Program-made: the position numbers and the translations under genes
DNA from: Bryopsis sp. KO-2023
Taxonomy: Eukaryota > Chlorophyta > Ulvophyceae > Bryopsidales > Bryopsidaceae
Length of the DNA stretch: 64,000 bases
Direction: 5' to 3'
Assembly: GCA_030272585.1 (NCBI GenBank)
Contig: BSYQ01000007.1
Location: forward strand, 5,584,001-5,648,000
The notes under the pieces: model-generated
Told to the model about the DNA's origin: nothing
What the model saw: only the letters and a program-made list of their open reading frames with translations
The model's database searches: none
Shown here: in pieces, positions 1-11,500 of the stretch
Numbering within the stretch: the first letter of the stretch is position 1
Layout: each line of letters opens with the position of its first letter

Positions 1-206
1 AACACTACATCAACCCACTTCTCAACTGGCCCAAAATTTTTGTCACGCAGCCAAACCCAAATTTCTTCTCATATCCGGATAACGTTTTTAAAATAGCCCC
101 CCCATATCAGAAAAATTGCAAATTCTGAAGAGGGCCATGTCAGAACAACGGAAGAAACAACAATTTTCTTTTTCTTGAAAAGTTAGAAACAAAAGCATGT
201 GCTCAC

Positions 207-1804
207 CGTCATGCGACACTCCCTTGGATTTTGTCGCTTCAGGTCTGTATGCCCGACTACCAGCGCTCCTGGTGCTTGCGCTGAGTCGAGATTGAACGTT
301 CGATTGCAGTGTGGGCCGGCTCCTAGGAGGCGGCATGGATGAACTCCTACCATGAGCGTTTGGATCGTGAAAAGGGGCCTCCCGTGTCGAAATACCAGGG
401 TTATATCTAGGATACTGTGGCCTCCGAGGTATGTTTGAAGGAGGTGGCGGTGGCGATGGCGTCCCCTCCAGCCTCGGGTACAATTCTTGCTGACGCAGTG
501 CTCGATTTGTTGCAAATATCCTATTCATCTATCGCATCATCAAACGAAAAAATTTCAAAAAATAGTTGCTGAGCAGGGCTTTGATCCAGGCATCATTACC
601 AGAAGAAGAAGAACAAAAAATCCTGAAGAGCATGTGGAGGATTCAACATTTCTTTCTTTTCACAATTGCAACAGAATATAACGGAACCCTCTGCCCGGCC
701 CACGAACCTTCTGTTGTTTTTCCCCTAATTGCATCTGAATTTGCTCCATGAATCTCTCTTTGAACTCCCAAATGTTGATAAATCCCTGTCGACGCCCCTC
801 CTCCTGCACTTCCTCTGCGGCAGGCTCCTCTTCCATTAACCCCAAATCCTCCTTTTCGACCTCCTCATCTTTCCCCTCCTCCTCCGGCCCCTCATTCGAG
901 CTACCGGGTTTCTCCTCGATTTCACCGATTCCCACCACCTCCGGTATAGCCGGAATCGGAGCAAAATCCCCCCTCGGCTCCACTGACCTCACCAATTCTA
1001 AATCTAAACTGTCAGGTTCTGACGTACTTTCACACTCCTCCTCTTCGAAAGGCAGTTGAGGTTTTATCGGGGAGTGGTACATCGTTCTGCTGCGTGGCAG
1101 CGATGAGATTCTGCCCCCCGTGGAGGGCCCCCCACCAGTGGAGGCGCTGTCCGGGGAGTAGTTCTGGTAGTTATCCATGGACATGCACCTTGCAGTTCCA
1201 CCATAGCTGTTGCTGTGGTGAAGCGTCAGGCGGGGCACAGGAGAGCAGAAGCCTGTGCCACTGGAAATTTCTGACTGGGCAAAAAAAAAAGAAAAAAGGA
1301 CGACGTCATAGGTTAGAAACAAAGCAAATCAGCATTTTCATGGTTCAAGAAAATCACATGTTCCGTGGATGCTTTGGCTGAACGAAGGCATTTTTTCTGG
1401 GATGTGTTTGGTTGATTCACGCTCCCTCTAGTGAGTGTAAAGCCACATGCATGGTATGCATGACTGCCCAGCAAGCCCCTTGTCAGTTGGTAATCGCCTC
1501 AGACATTGAGTCCATGCATTTCAAATTCAAATTCTGCATCCATCGTACCTGTGTAAATGACTAAACACAAACACTTTTCTTTTCAGGGAGTTCGTTTTTT
1601 TTTGGGGGGGGGGAGGGGGGGAGGAGGGATGCCTCTTCATTGACTTACTTTGAGTGGACTTGAGATTTCCGTTTTGAAAGGTTCGTCCACCCCGGCGCCA
1701 ATCCTTGAAGTCCCATTTGAAGTAGCCCTTGACCCAAAGCTGGACACTTTTCCCATTTTCCCAAGTTCGTATGCATCATGAAATCTTGTCCGGACGTCAG
1801 GAGC
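207..1804 (-). CDS. Unrecognised Pro/Glu-rich protein gene, partial
   Basis: I do not recognise this gene. Three minus-strand exons are supported by splice signals: 1804-1649 (ends at a GTAAGT donor), 1274 to about 690 (starts after a long pyrimidine tract and CAG), and 528-207 (ends at a GTGAGC donor). The middle exon encodes a Ser/Gly-rich stretch and then a strongly acidic Glu/Pro/Ser segment. The last exon is rich in Pro, Arg and Ser with a run of five prolines. Composition suggests a disordered protein. No domain, start codon or stop codon was found. The gene probably continues leftwards beyond position 1. The donor of the middle exon is uncertain. Confidence 0.4.
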
Positions 1805-1809
1805 CTTGC

Positions 1810-2865
1810 ACACATGCAAAAAATAAATATATAAATTGATAATAAATAAACAAATCCCCACAAACCCAACACATTTCACGACATTTGTCTTTCTCAGAAA
1901 TGGAGGCATTATTAATAATTGGACTTTTGTAAGAATTTAAACTCTTTCATTGAAAAGATTATTTGGGGCTCAAATACTCCCCAAACAATGGAATAATCTA
2001 TTTCGAGAATGTGCCAGAAATTCCCCTTTCCATGTGTTGGGAGTGGCCAGATTTTCTCACCCCATATTTCTCAGTAAATGTCTTTGCCCGGGTAGTCTTC
2101 TTGTTGGAAGGGAACCCCTTGCTTCGATGCTTCGGCTTTGGCCGGGGGGGCTCAACTGGGAGAGCTAAGCATTGCCCCTTGTTTCAACCCAGCACAAATA
2201 ACTTCATTCAGGCCCATGGATTCTTAAATGCACAGCATTCATGGTGTGATTTTCTAAAAAGCTCCTGAGGGTCAATTTTTGACGTCCAGATTATCGTCAC
2301 GCGATTTCGGAATAATTAGGCATTCGTTACAGGGAGTGCATAATTTCGAGGCGGCGCCGCCGTTGGGACGAAGCTAACCAAACTCACGGCCTTGTACAAA
2401 CCCCTTTATTTCCCCCAAACCCCACTCTACCGAGGTCCCACAACCGAAACTTGCTGGCAGCGCTCCACGTCAATATGTAACGAATTCAAACGGGACGTCA
2501 CCTTTCCCCGGTACGTTCATTCTCCTAGTGAACAGGTCGCACCATTTGGGAATAAGAAGGAGCTGGGCCTCTCGGGTCTAGGGCCTTGTACTTCCAGATC
2601 CCCTCGAACGACCGCAGCAGTTCTTATCACAAAGCGAGCGGAAGTCGAGTATACCGTAATAAACGCCGAGCGGCAAAACGCCCTCTGGGCGAAGGCAACG
2701 TAGACGACTCAGTGCTCCTCCGTTTATGATATCTACTGCAAGGGGTCTCGAGGTCATGTTTGGCAGCTCGATATTTTCCTGATTTTTCCACGTGGGGTAC
2801 TCACGTCCCACCGCAGTTCGTCTCCATCAAGTCGCCAGTCTGTCACTTGCACACGAAGTAGGGCA
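1810..2865. other. No gene recognised
   Basis: Short ORFs occur on both strands but none has a domain, convincing splice signals or protein-like composition. The stretch ends at the target-site duplication of the Mutator-like element that begins at 2875. Confidence 0.5.
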
Positions 2866-2874
2866 CAATTAGGG
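2866..2874. repeat. Left 9-bp target-site duplication of the MULE
   Basis: CAATTAGGG, identical to positions 12781-12789 and in the same orientation. Confidence 0.75.
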
Positions 2875-2950
2875 ATGTACCCCCATATCTGCAAATCCCA
2901 TATCCGACAGTCCCATGTTCGAAAGTCCCGCGAACGCTAAAGTCCGACAT
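2875..2950 (+). repeat. Left terminal inverted repeat of the MULE
   Basis: Reads inward through CCCATATCCGACAGTCCCAT and then TCCCGCGAACGCTAAAGTCC. The same blocks occur in reverse complement at 12691-12780. The two ends differ by a few substitutions and by one internal repeat unit of about 30 bp that is present only on the right. Confidence 0.8.
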
Positions 2951-4923
2951 ACACGCATCAATGTTCTGACTCTGCCTTCGTCCATTCCGCCTCAGCAACC
3001 CACCAGAATCGGAACAGCATTCCATGTCTGGCCATGCCCCAAACTTTTCTCTTTCGCTCGTCTGCGGTCCGCAACCGTTTCCGCTTCGCAAAAGGAGCGC
3101 GCGCCACCGTCGCCGACGCCACTGCGCGTCTCTACCTCTCCAACTCGCTGTCGCTGAGGTGGTCGTGTCGCGTCCATGTCGAATGCTGCCGAAACCCTCT
3201 GCGACCTAGGGTAAGCTCCATCTCTTTTTCGTTTTCGCTCTCTTCGCTCGTGCCCCGTGTAGAAATCACTTTCCCTGTCGCCGTTCCTTGCTCGTGTGTG
3301 TTTCTGTGTGCTGTGTGGTGTACAGGATTGCGTGCTCCTGTCAGGTTGTACGGCGTATTCCTGGGTTGACACTCCCTCTCCTCCATGCACTCTCCCTGTT
3401 GGGGAACAATGGTTTGTTTGTTCCTTTTCTTCCACTCGATTTGGTTGTCCCCTGCTCTTCTCTCTCTTGCTATTTGGTCTGCCTTTTCTTCTTTTGTTTG
3501 GTTTCCTTGACTGTCTTGGTGTCCTGTTTCCTCTCCTTGCTCATGTGTGCATCTGTTTGCTTGGTGGTGTGCAGGGAATGTGGAATGAGTCGCCTCCAGG
3601 AGCTAATCTGACCTTCAATGAATCCAGAGCTCGATTGATGTCATCCCATATATAGTGATGTGTATATCCACCAACAATTTTAAACGAGAAAGAAGCGCTG
3701 CATTTGAAAAGAATTCCTGGGCTGGGGGGGGATCGAAGAATGTGGTATAAAAGCGAATCCAAACCAGATGAGTGAAAGGATCCATCAGAGCCCGACAAGC
3801 TTCTTGGAAGCACACCCAGAAGCAATCCCAGAATAGAAAGCGCGCTCCTGGAGACCGCATCTCGCTGATACGGAAGAGAAGACCAGGAACCCCCAAATTA
3901 GGTACTGCTGGTTGAATATCCTCTTCGAAAAATTCATTTTCCCTTGTAGTAAAGCTCTCTTGCTGAGTCCAGTTCGTCGTACACAATCCCCAACCAAGAA
4001 CAGCAGAAACCCTGCCATCAGTCCGTGTAGTTTTGTCCTTAGTGTCCCCCCGACAGTCCCTTCCAGGAAGGAGACCCAACTGGTGGTAGTGGAAACCCTT
4101 AGCCTGTGGGTGTTCAGTGGAGCCTGTAGAGACTCGCTGCTTGGATGTGCCTGTTTGATTAATGTGTTCCCTTTTCTGCTCTCTCTCTTGTGAATTTGAA
4201 TGTCTTCTCCAGTGCTGTTGTCCCGAATCCCTTGTATCCCTGTTTGCCGTTGCGTGTATGTCTGGTGTGGTACCCAGCGTTGAATTTGTATGTGTCCTTG
4301 TGTGTCCCCCAGATGTCGATGAAAAGGGTAATGATCTTGTTTCGTGCTTCAGGTGATGTACAGGTGGCCATGCCCCATCAGCAACGTGCCCGAAAGAGGT
4401 TGCCGCCCAAGAACTCCTGCGGAGCAGACCACCGCGAGGGGCCGTGCCCCATCAGCAGCATATCAGGTCGCCGCGCGAGAACGGATGCGCGTGACACACA
4501 GTAGTAAATCTTCTTTCATACAGGTTGGGTTCTTGTTTCCTCCCATTCTTGTATACTTGTTCATCAAATTTTTGCAGACCATTTTGCAGTCTATTTTGTC
4601 AGGGGGGGACACTTGCTTGATTTCATGTGATGTTTTTATTGTTTTCTTTTGGGACTCATTTTTCCCTTCCCTTTCGTACTTATTTTTTCAACCAGCAAGG
4701 TTTGTTTAGCCCCCACACACACACAAACAGGAGTGCAATGGGGGCGAAGCATTTGGCCGATCGAAAATATGGCAAAAATACGGGACAGGGGGCAGTAAAC
4801 CGAAACCATCGCAGCAAGGCACCTAACCGCGCTGTCCTCAAGTGAAAGTAGAAGTGATTGGAGCAGTGGGCGTTGATTTTTGAGGGGTGGAGGGGAAGTG
4901 ACGTAGTGTGTGTTGTGGGGCAG

Positions 4924-5414
4924 GAATGGGAGGCGCTCAGGCCCAACAGCTTCAGGGTGCTAATTTGTTGTTGAGCATGCTGAGGAGAGCAACACGTCCT
5001 GCTCAGCAGGCCAATCCCTTGGTAGCGATGGCCGCTGCGCAACAGCAACAACAGCAGCAACAGCAACAGGAATTGCCAATTGCAATTACACCAATTGCAG
5101 CAGCAGTTGCAAGTAAGTGCATTCGGAACACTACCCCCAGAATTGTATCATGCTACCAAAAGAATAAAGCAACAAACAAAATAATGTGCCAACCCTGTCA
5201 ACTGAATACGTTTTTTTTTCCTTTTGCCAAGGGGGGAATAAATAGTAATAAAATACTTCTCTCAATTTGTGTCTAGGCCCAGAGAAAAATGGTATACGAC
5301 CATCCTGCAGTTGCACGCTGCAGGGAGTACCTGTCAATAGTTCACAGTTCACTGACTGGTTCAGTGTGCCACAGTTTGGTGGTGGTCGAAGTGAAATACA
5401 GTGGCGTTAGATAA
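4924..5414 (+). CDS. Putative second MULE gene, polyglutamine protein, partial model
   Basis: Not recognised. One exon starts after a CAG acceptor near 4923 and ends at a strong donor (GTAAGT) near 5111. It encodes a Gln/Ala-rich stretch with about ten consecutive glutamines. A second exon starts after the TAG acceptor at about 5277 and runs open to a TAA near 5412, encoding about 45 residues. Upstream exons may lie between 3000 and 4900, where donor-like and acceptor-like sites occur, but I could not join them into one frame. It is convergent with the transposase gene and inside the transposon, so it may be an accessory transposon protein. The end of this exon overlaps the unit of the 120-bp satellite array at 6246-7165. 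Confidence 0.35.
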
Positions 5415-5506
5415 CTAAAAACAAAATAATTTTTTTTTTGGGGTTTTTTCCCCTTCTTAAAAAAACAACTGTTGCAGCGCGTCCCAATCGTCACAACAAC
5501 CCTTAA

Positions 5507-8500
5507 TCATTCGTTAACTCTTTTCCCCCAAGACTCCCTGACCATATCTAAAGCGAGTTGTCCTCTCAACGCGCTAAGATTATCGGTAGTGCATGGTACG
5601 AGTGGTTTCCCGGAAGCGAGTCTGTCTCCAAACCAGCACACGAATACGCCACAGCTCCAAGCGTCGTCTTGGATACGAGCTTCGTCAAGTGACCTGAAAA
5701 CCCATTCTTTCTCCTTGTTCAACAGAGGGCAAAAGTCCAACATCGCGTCGATTACGTTGTCCATGAATTCTCTGTCTGTATGTCGTGCACTGTCGATGAA
5801 GAACCCAAGTGCCTCTTTGGGTTTCAGTGCGAACAGGATCCTATAAAGAAATGTGAAAAAATCAATAGTATTACAAGTGGAAGGATACTATAAAAAATAT
5901 AGTATTCTAATACACTAGAATATTAGAATATTAATATAGTATTTTGTATATTGTATTAATAAAAATAAATAAATAATAATAATAATTAATAATTAATTAA
6001 TAATAACAATAATTAATAAAAAAACATATCTTTTCAGCATTTTTACCAGTGCTTATTCTTTTGGTTCAGGGGAATGAGAAGAAGGGATTTGCTGGATATG
6101 GAGTGGTGATCCATCCAAGAAGAAGCTCGGTCGACACCATCGTCCATAACAAGCTTCGAGAGGGCGCAGCTCATTGCGGTAATGTCGGGCCCAGCTCTTG
6201 CAGCCCTATCCAGCTACGAAAAAAATCCACGAAAAACTCTTTTTCTAAAAGATAACTAAAAACAGAATAATTTTGGGGTTTTTTTTTCCCTTTTTTTCTT
6301 TAAAAAAAAAAAACTGGTTGGTTCAAAGTGACACAGTTTGGTGGTGGTCGAAGTGAAATACAGTGGCGTTAGATAACTAAAAACAGAATAATTTTGGGTT
6401 TTTTTTTCCCCTTTTTTCTTTAAAAAAAAAAAAACTGGTTGGTTCAAAGTGACACAGTTTGGTGGTGGTCGAAGTGAAATACAGTGGCGTTAGATAACTA
6501 AAATCAGAATAATTTTGGGTTTTTTTTTCCCTTTTTTTCTTTAAAAAAAAAAACTGGTTGGTTCAAAGTGACACAGTTTGGTGGTGGTCGAAGTGAAATA
6601 CAGTGGCGTTAGATAACTAAAAACAGAATAATTTTGGGGTTTTTTTTTCCCTTTTTTTCTTTAAAAAAAAAAAACTGGTTGGTTCAAAGTGACACAGTTT
6701 GGTGGTGGTTGAAGTGAAATACAGTGGCGTTAGATAACTAAAAACAGAATAATTTTGGGTTTTTTTTTCCCCTTTTTTCTTTTAAAAAAAAAAAACTGGT
6801 TGGTTCAAAGTGACACAGTTTGGTGGTGGTCGAAGTGAAATACAGTGGCGTTAGATAACTAAAATCAGAATAATTTTGGGGTTTTTTTTTCCCTTTTTTT
6901 CTTTAAAAAAAAAAAACTGGTTGGTTCAAAGTGACACAGTTTGGTGGTGGTCGAAGTGAAATACAGTGGCGTTAGATAACTAAAAACAGAATAATTTTGG
7001 GGTTTTTTTTTCCCTTTTTTTCTTTAAAAAAAAAAAACTGGTTGGTTCAAAGTGACACAGTTTGGTGGTGGTCGAAGTGAAATACAGTGGCGTTAGATAA
7101 CTAAAAACAGAATAATTTTGGGGGGTTTTTTCCCCCTTTTTTCTTTAAAAAAAAAAACCTGGCTGGTTCAGTATCAAAGTGAATAATCTGAATATATATT
7201 TCCATGAATGAATATTCGGGATCTGGAATCGTTGGCTGTTGAACTCCAACGAGTCATTCGGTGTGGGTTTCATTGCAGTGACATGGCCATCAGGGCTATC
7301 AAGATATTCTGGAAACATGCAGTGTGGCCATTCCCTATGCTGCCTCCGAGGCAGGTCCAACTGTTGGTCAGGCAAGGAGACGCCGAGCAAAACCATGAGG
7401 TTCCATGACCCCTGGAAAAAAACTGAAGACGTGCACTGCTCGGAAAAAGTAAGGGTTGTTTGGGGGGCTATAGAGCACAGTACAACTCAGCCACAGAAAA
7501 CGTATTAAAAAAAATCCCTAGAGGCGAAAACACCGTTAATCTCCCCCCTAACATTGTCTTTACTGAAGGGGGAGTTTAGAAGGGAGGGATGAACGTGCTT
7601 GCTGCCAATGCCGAGGCTTTGTCTCGTTCAAATTAATTTGGATTAATTTGGCAGAATGCTGTTTAGCAGAAAATTGCAGCCCGGGGGGAAATACGGTTGA
7701 AAGGAAAATATAGACACCTGCATTTATGGGGGAGTGTTAGGCCATGTAGGTTTTGATACAACCTAAATGGCCAAACACTCCCCCATAAATACAGGTGTCC
7801 ACATTTTCTTACACATAGTACATTTCTTACCCCATAGTCGATCACGGTATCGTTGAGCCATCCCCCCCCCCTTGTCGTTTTTAGACTTCTGACGGTCAAC
7901 AATTCTTTCGTGGGCAAAAAGCCATAAACTTCGGCGTCATCGGCTACGGTAAAGGCGCGTAAAATTTCAGTTCCCAAATTTTGGGGGGTGAAATGGTCGG
8001 GGGCTTCGATCCACTTCGTCGAAGGTGGAAGGAAATTTTCCAAATCAATCTCCGTAACCTGTATTTCTCGTGCCAAGGAACAAAAAAAATATTAAAAATA
8101 AAAATAACTTTTGCATACAATATTTAAATCATTTGGATACAAAAATTCTCGGTTGTTTCTTCGACCCTTGTACGGACCTTCGTTCCCAAACCCAAACCGG
8201 TTGTGTGGGCTTCTCCCGAACCCGAACCCGATGCTGGGGCTGCTCCCCAACCCGAATCTGTTGCCGAGGCTGCCAAAAAACCCGAACCCGATGCTGGGGC
8301 TGCTCCCCAACCCGAATCTGTTGCCGAGGCTGCCAAAAAACCCGAACCCGATGGTGGGGCTGCTCCCCAACCCGAATCTGCTGCCGAGGCTGCCAAAAAA
8401 CCCGAACCCGATGGTGGGGCTGCTCCCCAACCCGAATCTGCTGCCGAGGCTGCCAAAAAACCCGAACCCGATGGTGGGGCTGCTCCCCAACCCGAATCTG

Positions 8501-11500
8501 TTGTCGAGGCTGCCAAAAAACCCAATCCCGATGTTGGGGCTGCTCCCGAACCCAAACCAGTTGCAGGGGCTGCCAAAAAACCCGAACCCGATGTTGGGGC
8601 TGCCAAAAAACCCGAACCCGATGCTGGGGCTGCTCCCCAACCCGAATCTGTTGCCGAGGTTGCCAAAAAACCCGAACCCGATGCTGGGGCTGCTCCCCAA
8701 CCCGAATCTGTTGCCGAGGCTGCCAAAAAACCCGAACCCGATGGTGGGGCTGCTCCCCAACCCGAATCTATTGTCGAGGCTGCCAAAAAACCCAATCCCG
8801 ATGCTGGGGCTGCTCCCGAACCCAAACCAGTTGCAGGGGCTGCCAAAAAACCCGAACCCGATGTTGGGGCTGCCAAAAATCCCAAACCTGCTGCTGGGGC
8901 TGCCCCCAAACCCAAACCCGATGTTGGGGCTGCCAAAAAACCCAAACCCGTTGTTGGGGCTGCCCCCGAACCCAAACCCGATGCTGGGGCTGTCAAAAAA
9001 CTCGAACCCGCTGCTGGGGCTGCCAAAAAACCCAAACCTGATGCTGGGGCTGCCCCCGAACCCGAACCCGCTGGTGGGGCTGTTGATAAGGGAGGATCAG
9101 GAACCGTAGCTGGTGCTGGTCGAGTTTTTCCCCCCCGAAACTGCTCGGAGCCACCCTTATCAAACCCGGGTACATTATAGGCGACACCTCTCAAGAACTT
9201 TTCAAGAGTGATGTCGCCTTTAAGGAATTGCTCGTGTAGTCGAATAAGACGTTCGTCTACACGAGCGTAGGATTTTTTTTTCCTTTTAGGAGCTGCCCCG
9301 GCCTCCAGTTGTGCTATCAAAGCACCGGCGTCACTTTCCTCCTTCTGAAGTTCATCGAGGAGCTCCCATATGTTAGGGTGTGTTTTCCCCAGTAACCCGT
9401 TTAATTTTCGATGATACCCTTCTGCGAAATTTATCGTTCGGTGGTCGAAGCGATTATGAACATTCCAAATGCCTACCCCTCCCCGGTGATTCAGCCAATT
9501 AACTCGGAAATACTCCAATAATTGGGTAATTGGGGTCACCGAACTGTTTGAGCGTTGTGAAGCTTCCTGGACAAGAATAGCAAATCCTTCGTTCACCCGG
9601 GGGGGGGGCAAGAATGCGAGAGCCATCAGTTTCTTAACAAACACCCGGAAGACTTCATCGCGATTGTATTGGGTCTTGAGACCTAAATCACAAACTCGCC
9701 GCCATATACACTGCGTGAAGTGAAAGTAACAACCGTGTATCGGAACATTCCACACCCCCCGGGCCGCCTCAATAGCGGCGTGCTCAAAATCGAGGACCAT
9801 CTCCGTGGGCTGGAGATGGCGGAGGGTTTCAAACAATTTTCTGTAACTCTCCTCATCCTTGTTTGTAAGGAGAGCAAACATGCCGGGCACGGCGTTTCTG
9901 CCGTGCACCGAATGTATAATGTATATCTGTTGGAAAAAACGAGGCGCCGCTCGAAATGTGCCATCGAGAAACCAAATTTCCTGATCCATGCGCGCCAAGC
10001 TTGAGGGAGTAGCGAATATAATTATCCTTTTCTCCCCTTCCATAATATCAGCATGCAGAAAATTTTCACCGGACAAAGACTTTGCCCATTTCCCTTTCCA
10101 AAACAAAATTAAATAAATTTTACAGAAAAATTCTTTTGAAAAATACAAGCCTCGTATAAATTTCCAGCCCCCAAACCTGATTTCTAATGAAACAAAATTG
10201 AATTCGCAGAAAAATTTTAATGATTTTTTTACTTTTATATGAGAATATATAACTTTTTCTCTTATTTTGTACAAGAGGTTTTTATTTACCCTCGTAAATA
10301 ATTTTTGCTTTTTTTATTTCTAAAAAAAAAAATCCGTACTTACGCGAGTAAATAAAAAAAAATAACTAATGCCTCACCTTCAATTTTCAGAGCACCAAGG
10401 GACGAGGGGATACCCGGAAGTACGGCACGACGGGCGCGATACATCCTCTTTGAGAGGGTGCGAAAATCAGGTAGGGCGTTGACAACACCTAATGCGGCAG
10501 ATTCGATGCGTGCTTCCCTATATATTTTAGGGACTGAAAAAAAAATCGTTTTAATTGACCCTTGAAATTTTCGGAAAAGAAAAAAGGCAATATGGCCATC
10601 TTTGGGTTCGAATCCCAAATGCCTTAAAAAGAAATTTTCTGTGGATCTTAGCGTATTTGTTTCCAAAAAATAAAAAAGGAAAAAATATATATATATTTTT
10701 TTTAGTTCCCTGAAATATGAGATATCCACAGAAAATTTCACATGATTTTTTACTGAATCTGAGCATCTTTTTTTTTCAGAGTGCAATAGTCACAAAAAAA
10801 AATAAATATAAGAAATTTATTTTAAAAAAAGGCAATATGGCAATCTTTGGGTTCGAATCCCAAATGCCTTAAAAAGAAATTTTCTGTGGATCTTAGCGTA
10901 TTTGTTTCCAAAAAATAAAAAAGGAAAAAATATATATATATATATATTTTAGTTCCCTGAAATATGAGATATCCACAGAAAATTTCACATGATTTTTTAC
11001 TGAATCTGAGCATCTTTTTTTTTCAGAGTGCAATAGTCACACAAAAAAATAAATATAAGAAATTTATTTTAAAAAAAGGCAATATGGCAATCTTTGGGTT
11101 CGAATCCCAAATGCCTTAAAAAGAAATTTTCTGTGGATCTTAGCGTATTTGTTTCCAAAAAATAAAAAAGGAAAAAATATATATATATATATTTTTTAGT
11201 TCCCTGAAATATGAGATATCCACAGAAAATTTCACATGATTTTTTACTGAATCTGAGCATCTTTTTTTTTCAGAGTGCAATAGTCACACAAAAAAAAAAA
11301 ATACAAGAAATTCATTTTAAAAAAAGGCAATATGGCAATCTTTGGGTTCGAATCCCAAATGCCTTAAAAAGAAATTTTCTGTGGATCTTGGCGTATTTTT
11401 TTCCAAACAATAAAAAAGGAAAAAAAATATATATATATTTTAGTTCCCTGAAATATGAGGTATCCACAGAAAATTTCACATAATTTTTTACTGAATCTGA

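Noticed and set aside
3288..3655. Cys/Leu/Val-rich ORFs near the left end of the MULE
   Set aside because: Translations of T/G-rich sequence; no stable gene model and no hydrophobic-domain logic.
8070..9180. Long plus-strand ORFs with Cys-Trp-Gly or Pro-Glu repeats
   Set aside because: They are shadow frames of the 60-bp minisatellite that codes for the transposase linker on the minus strand.
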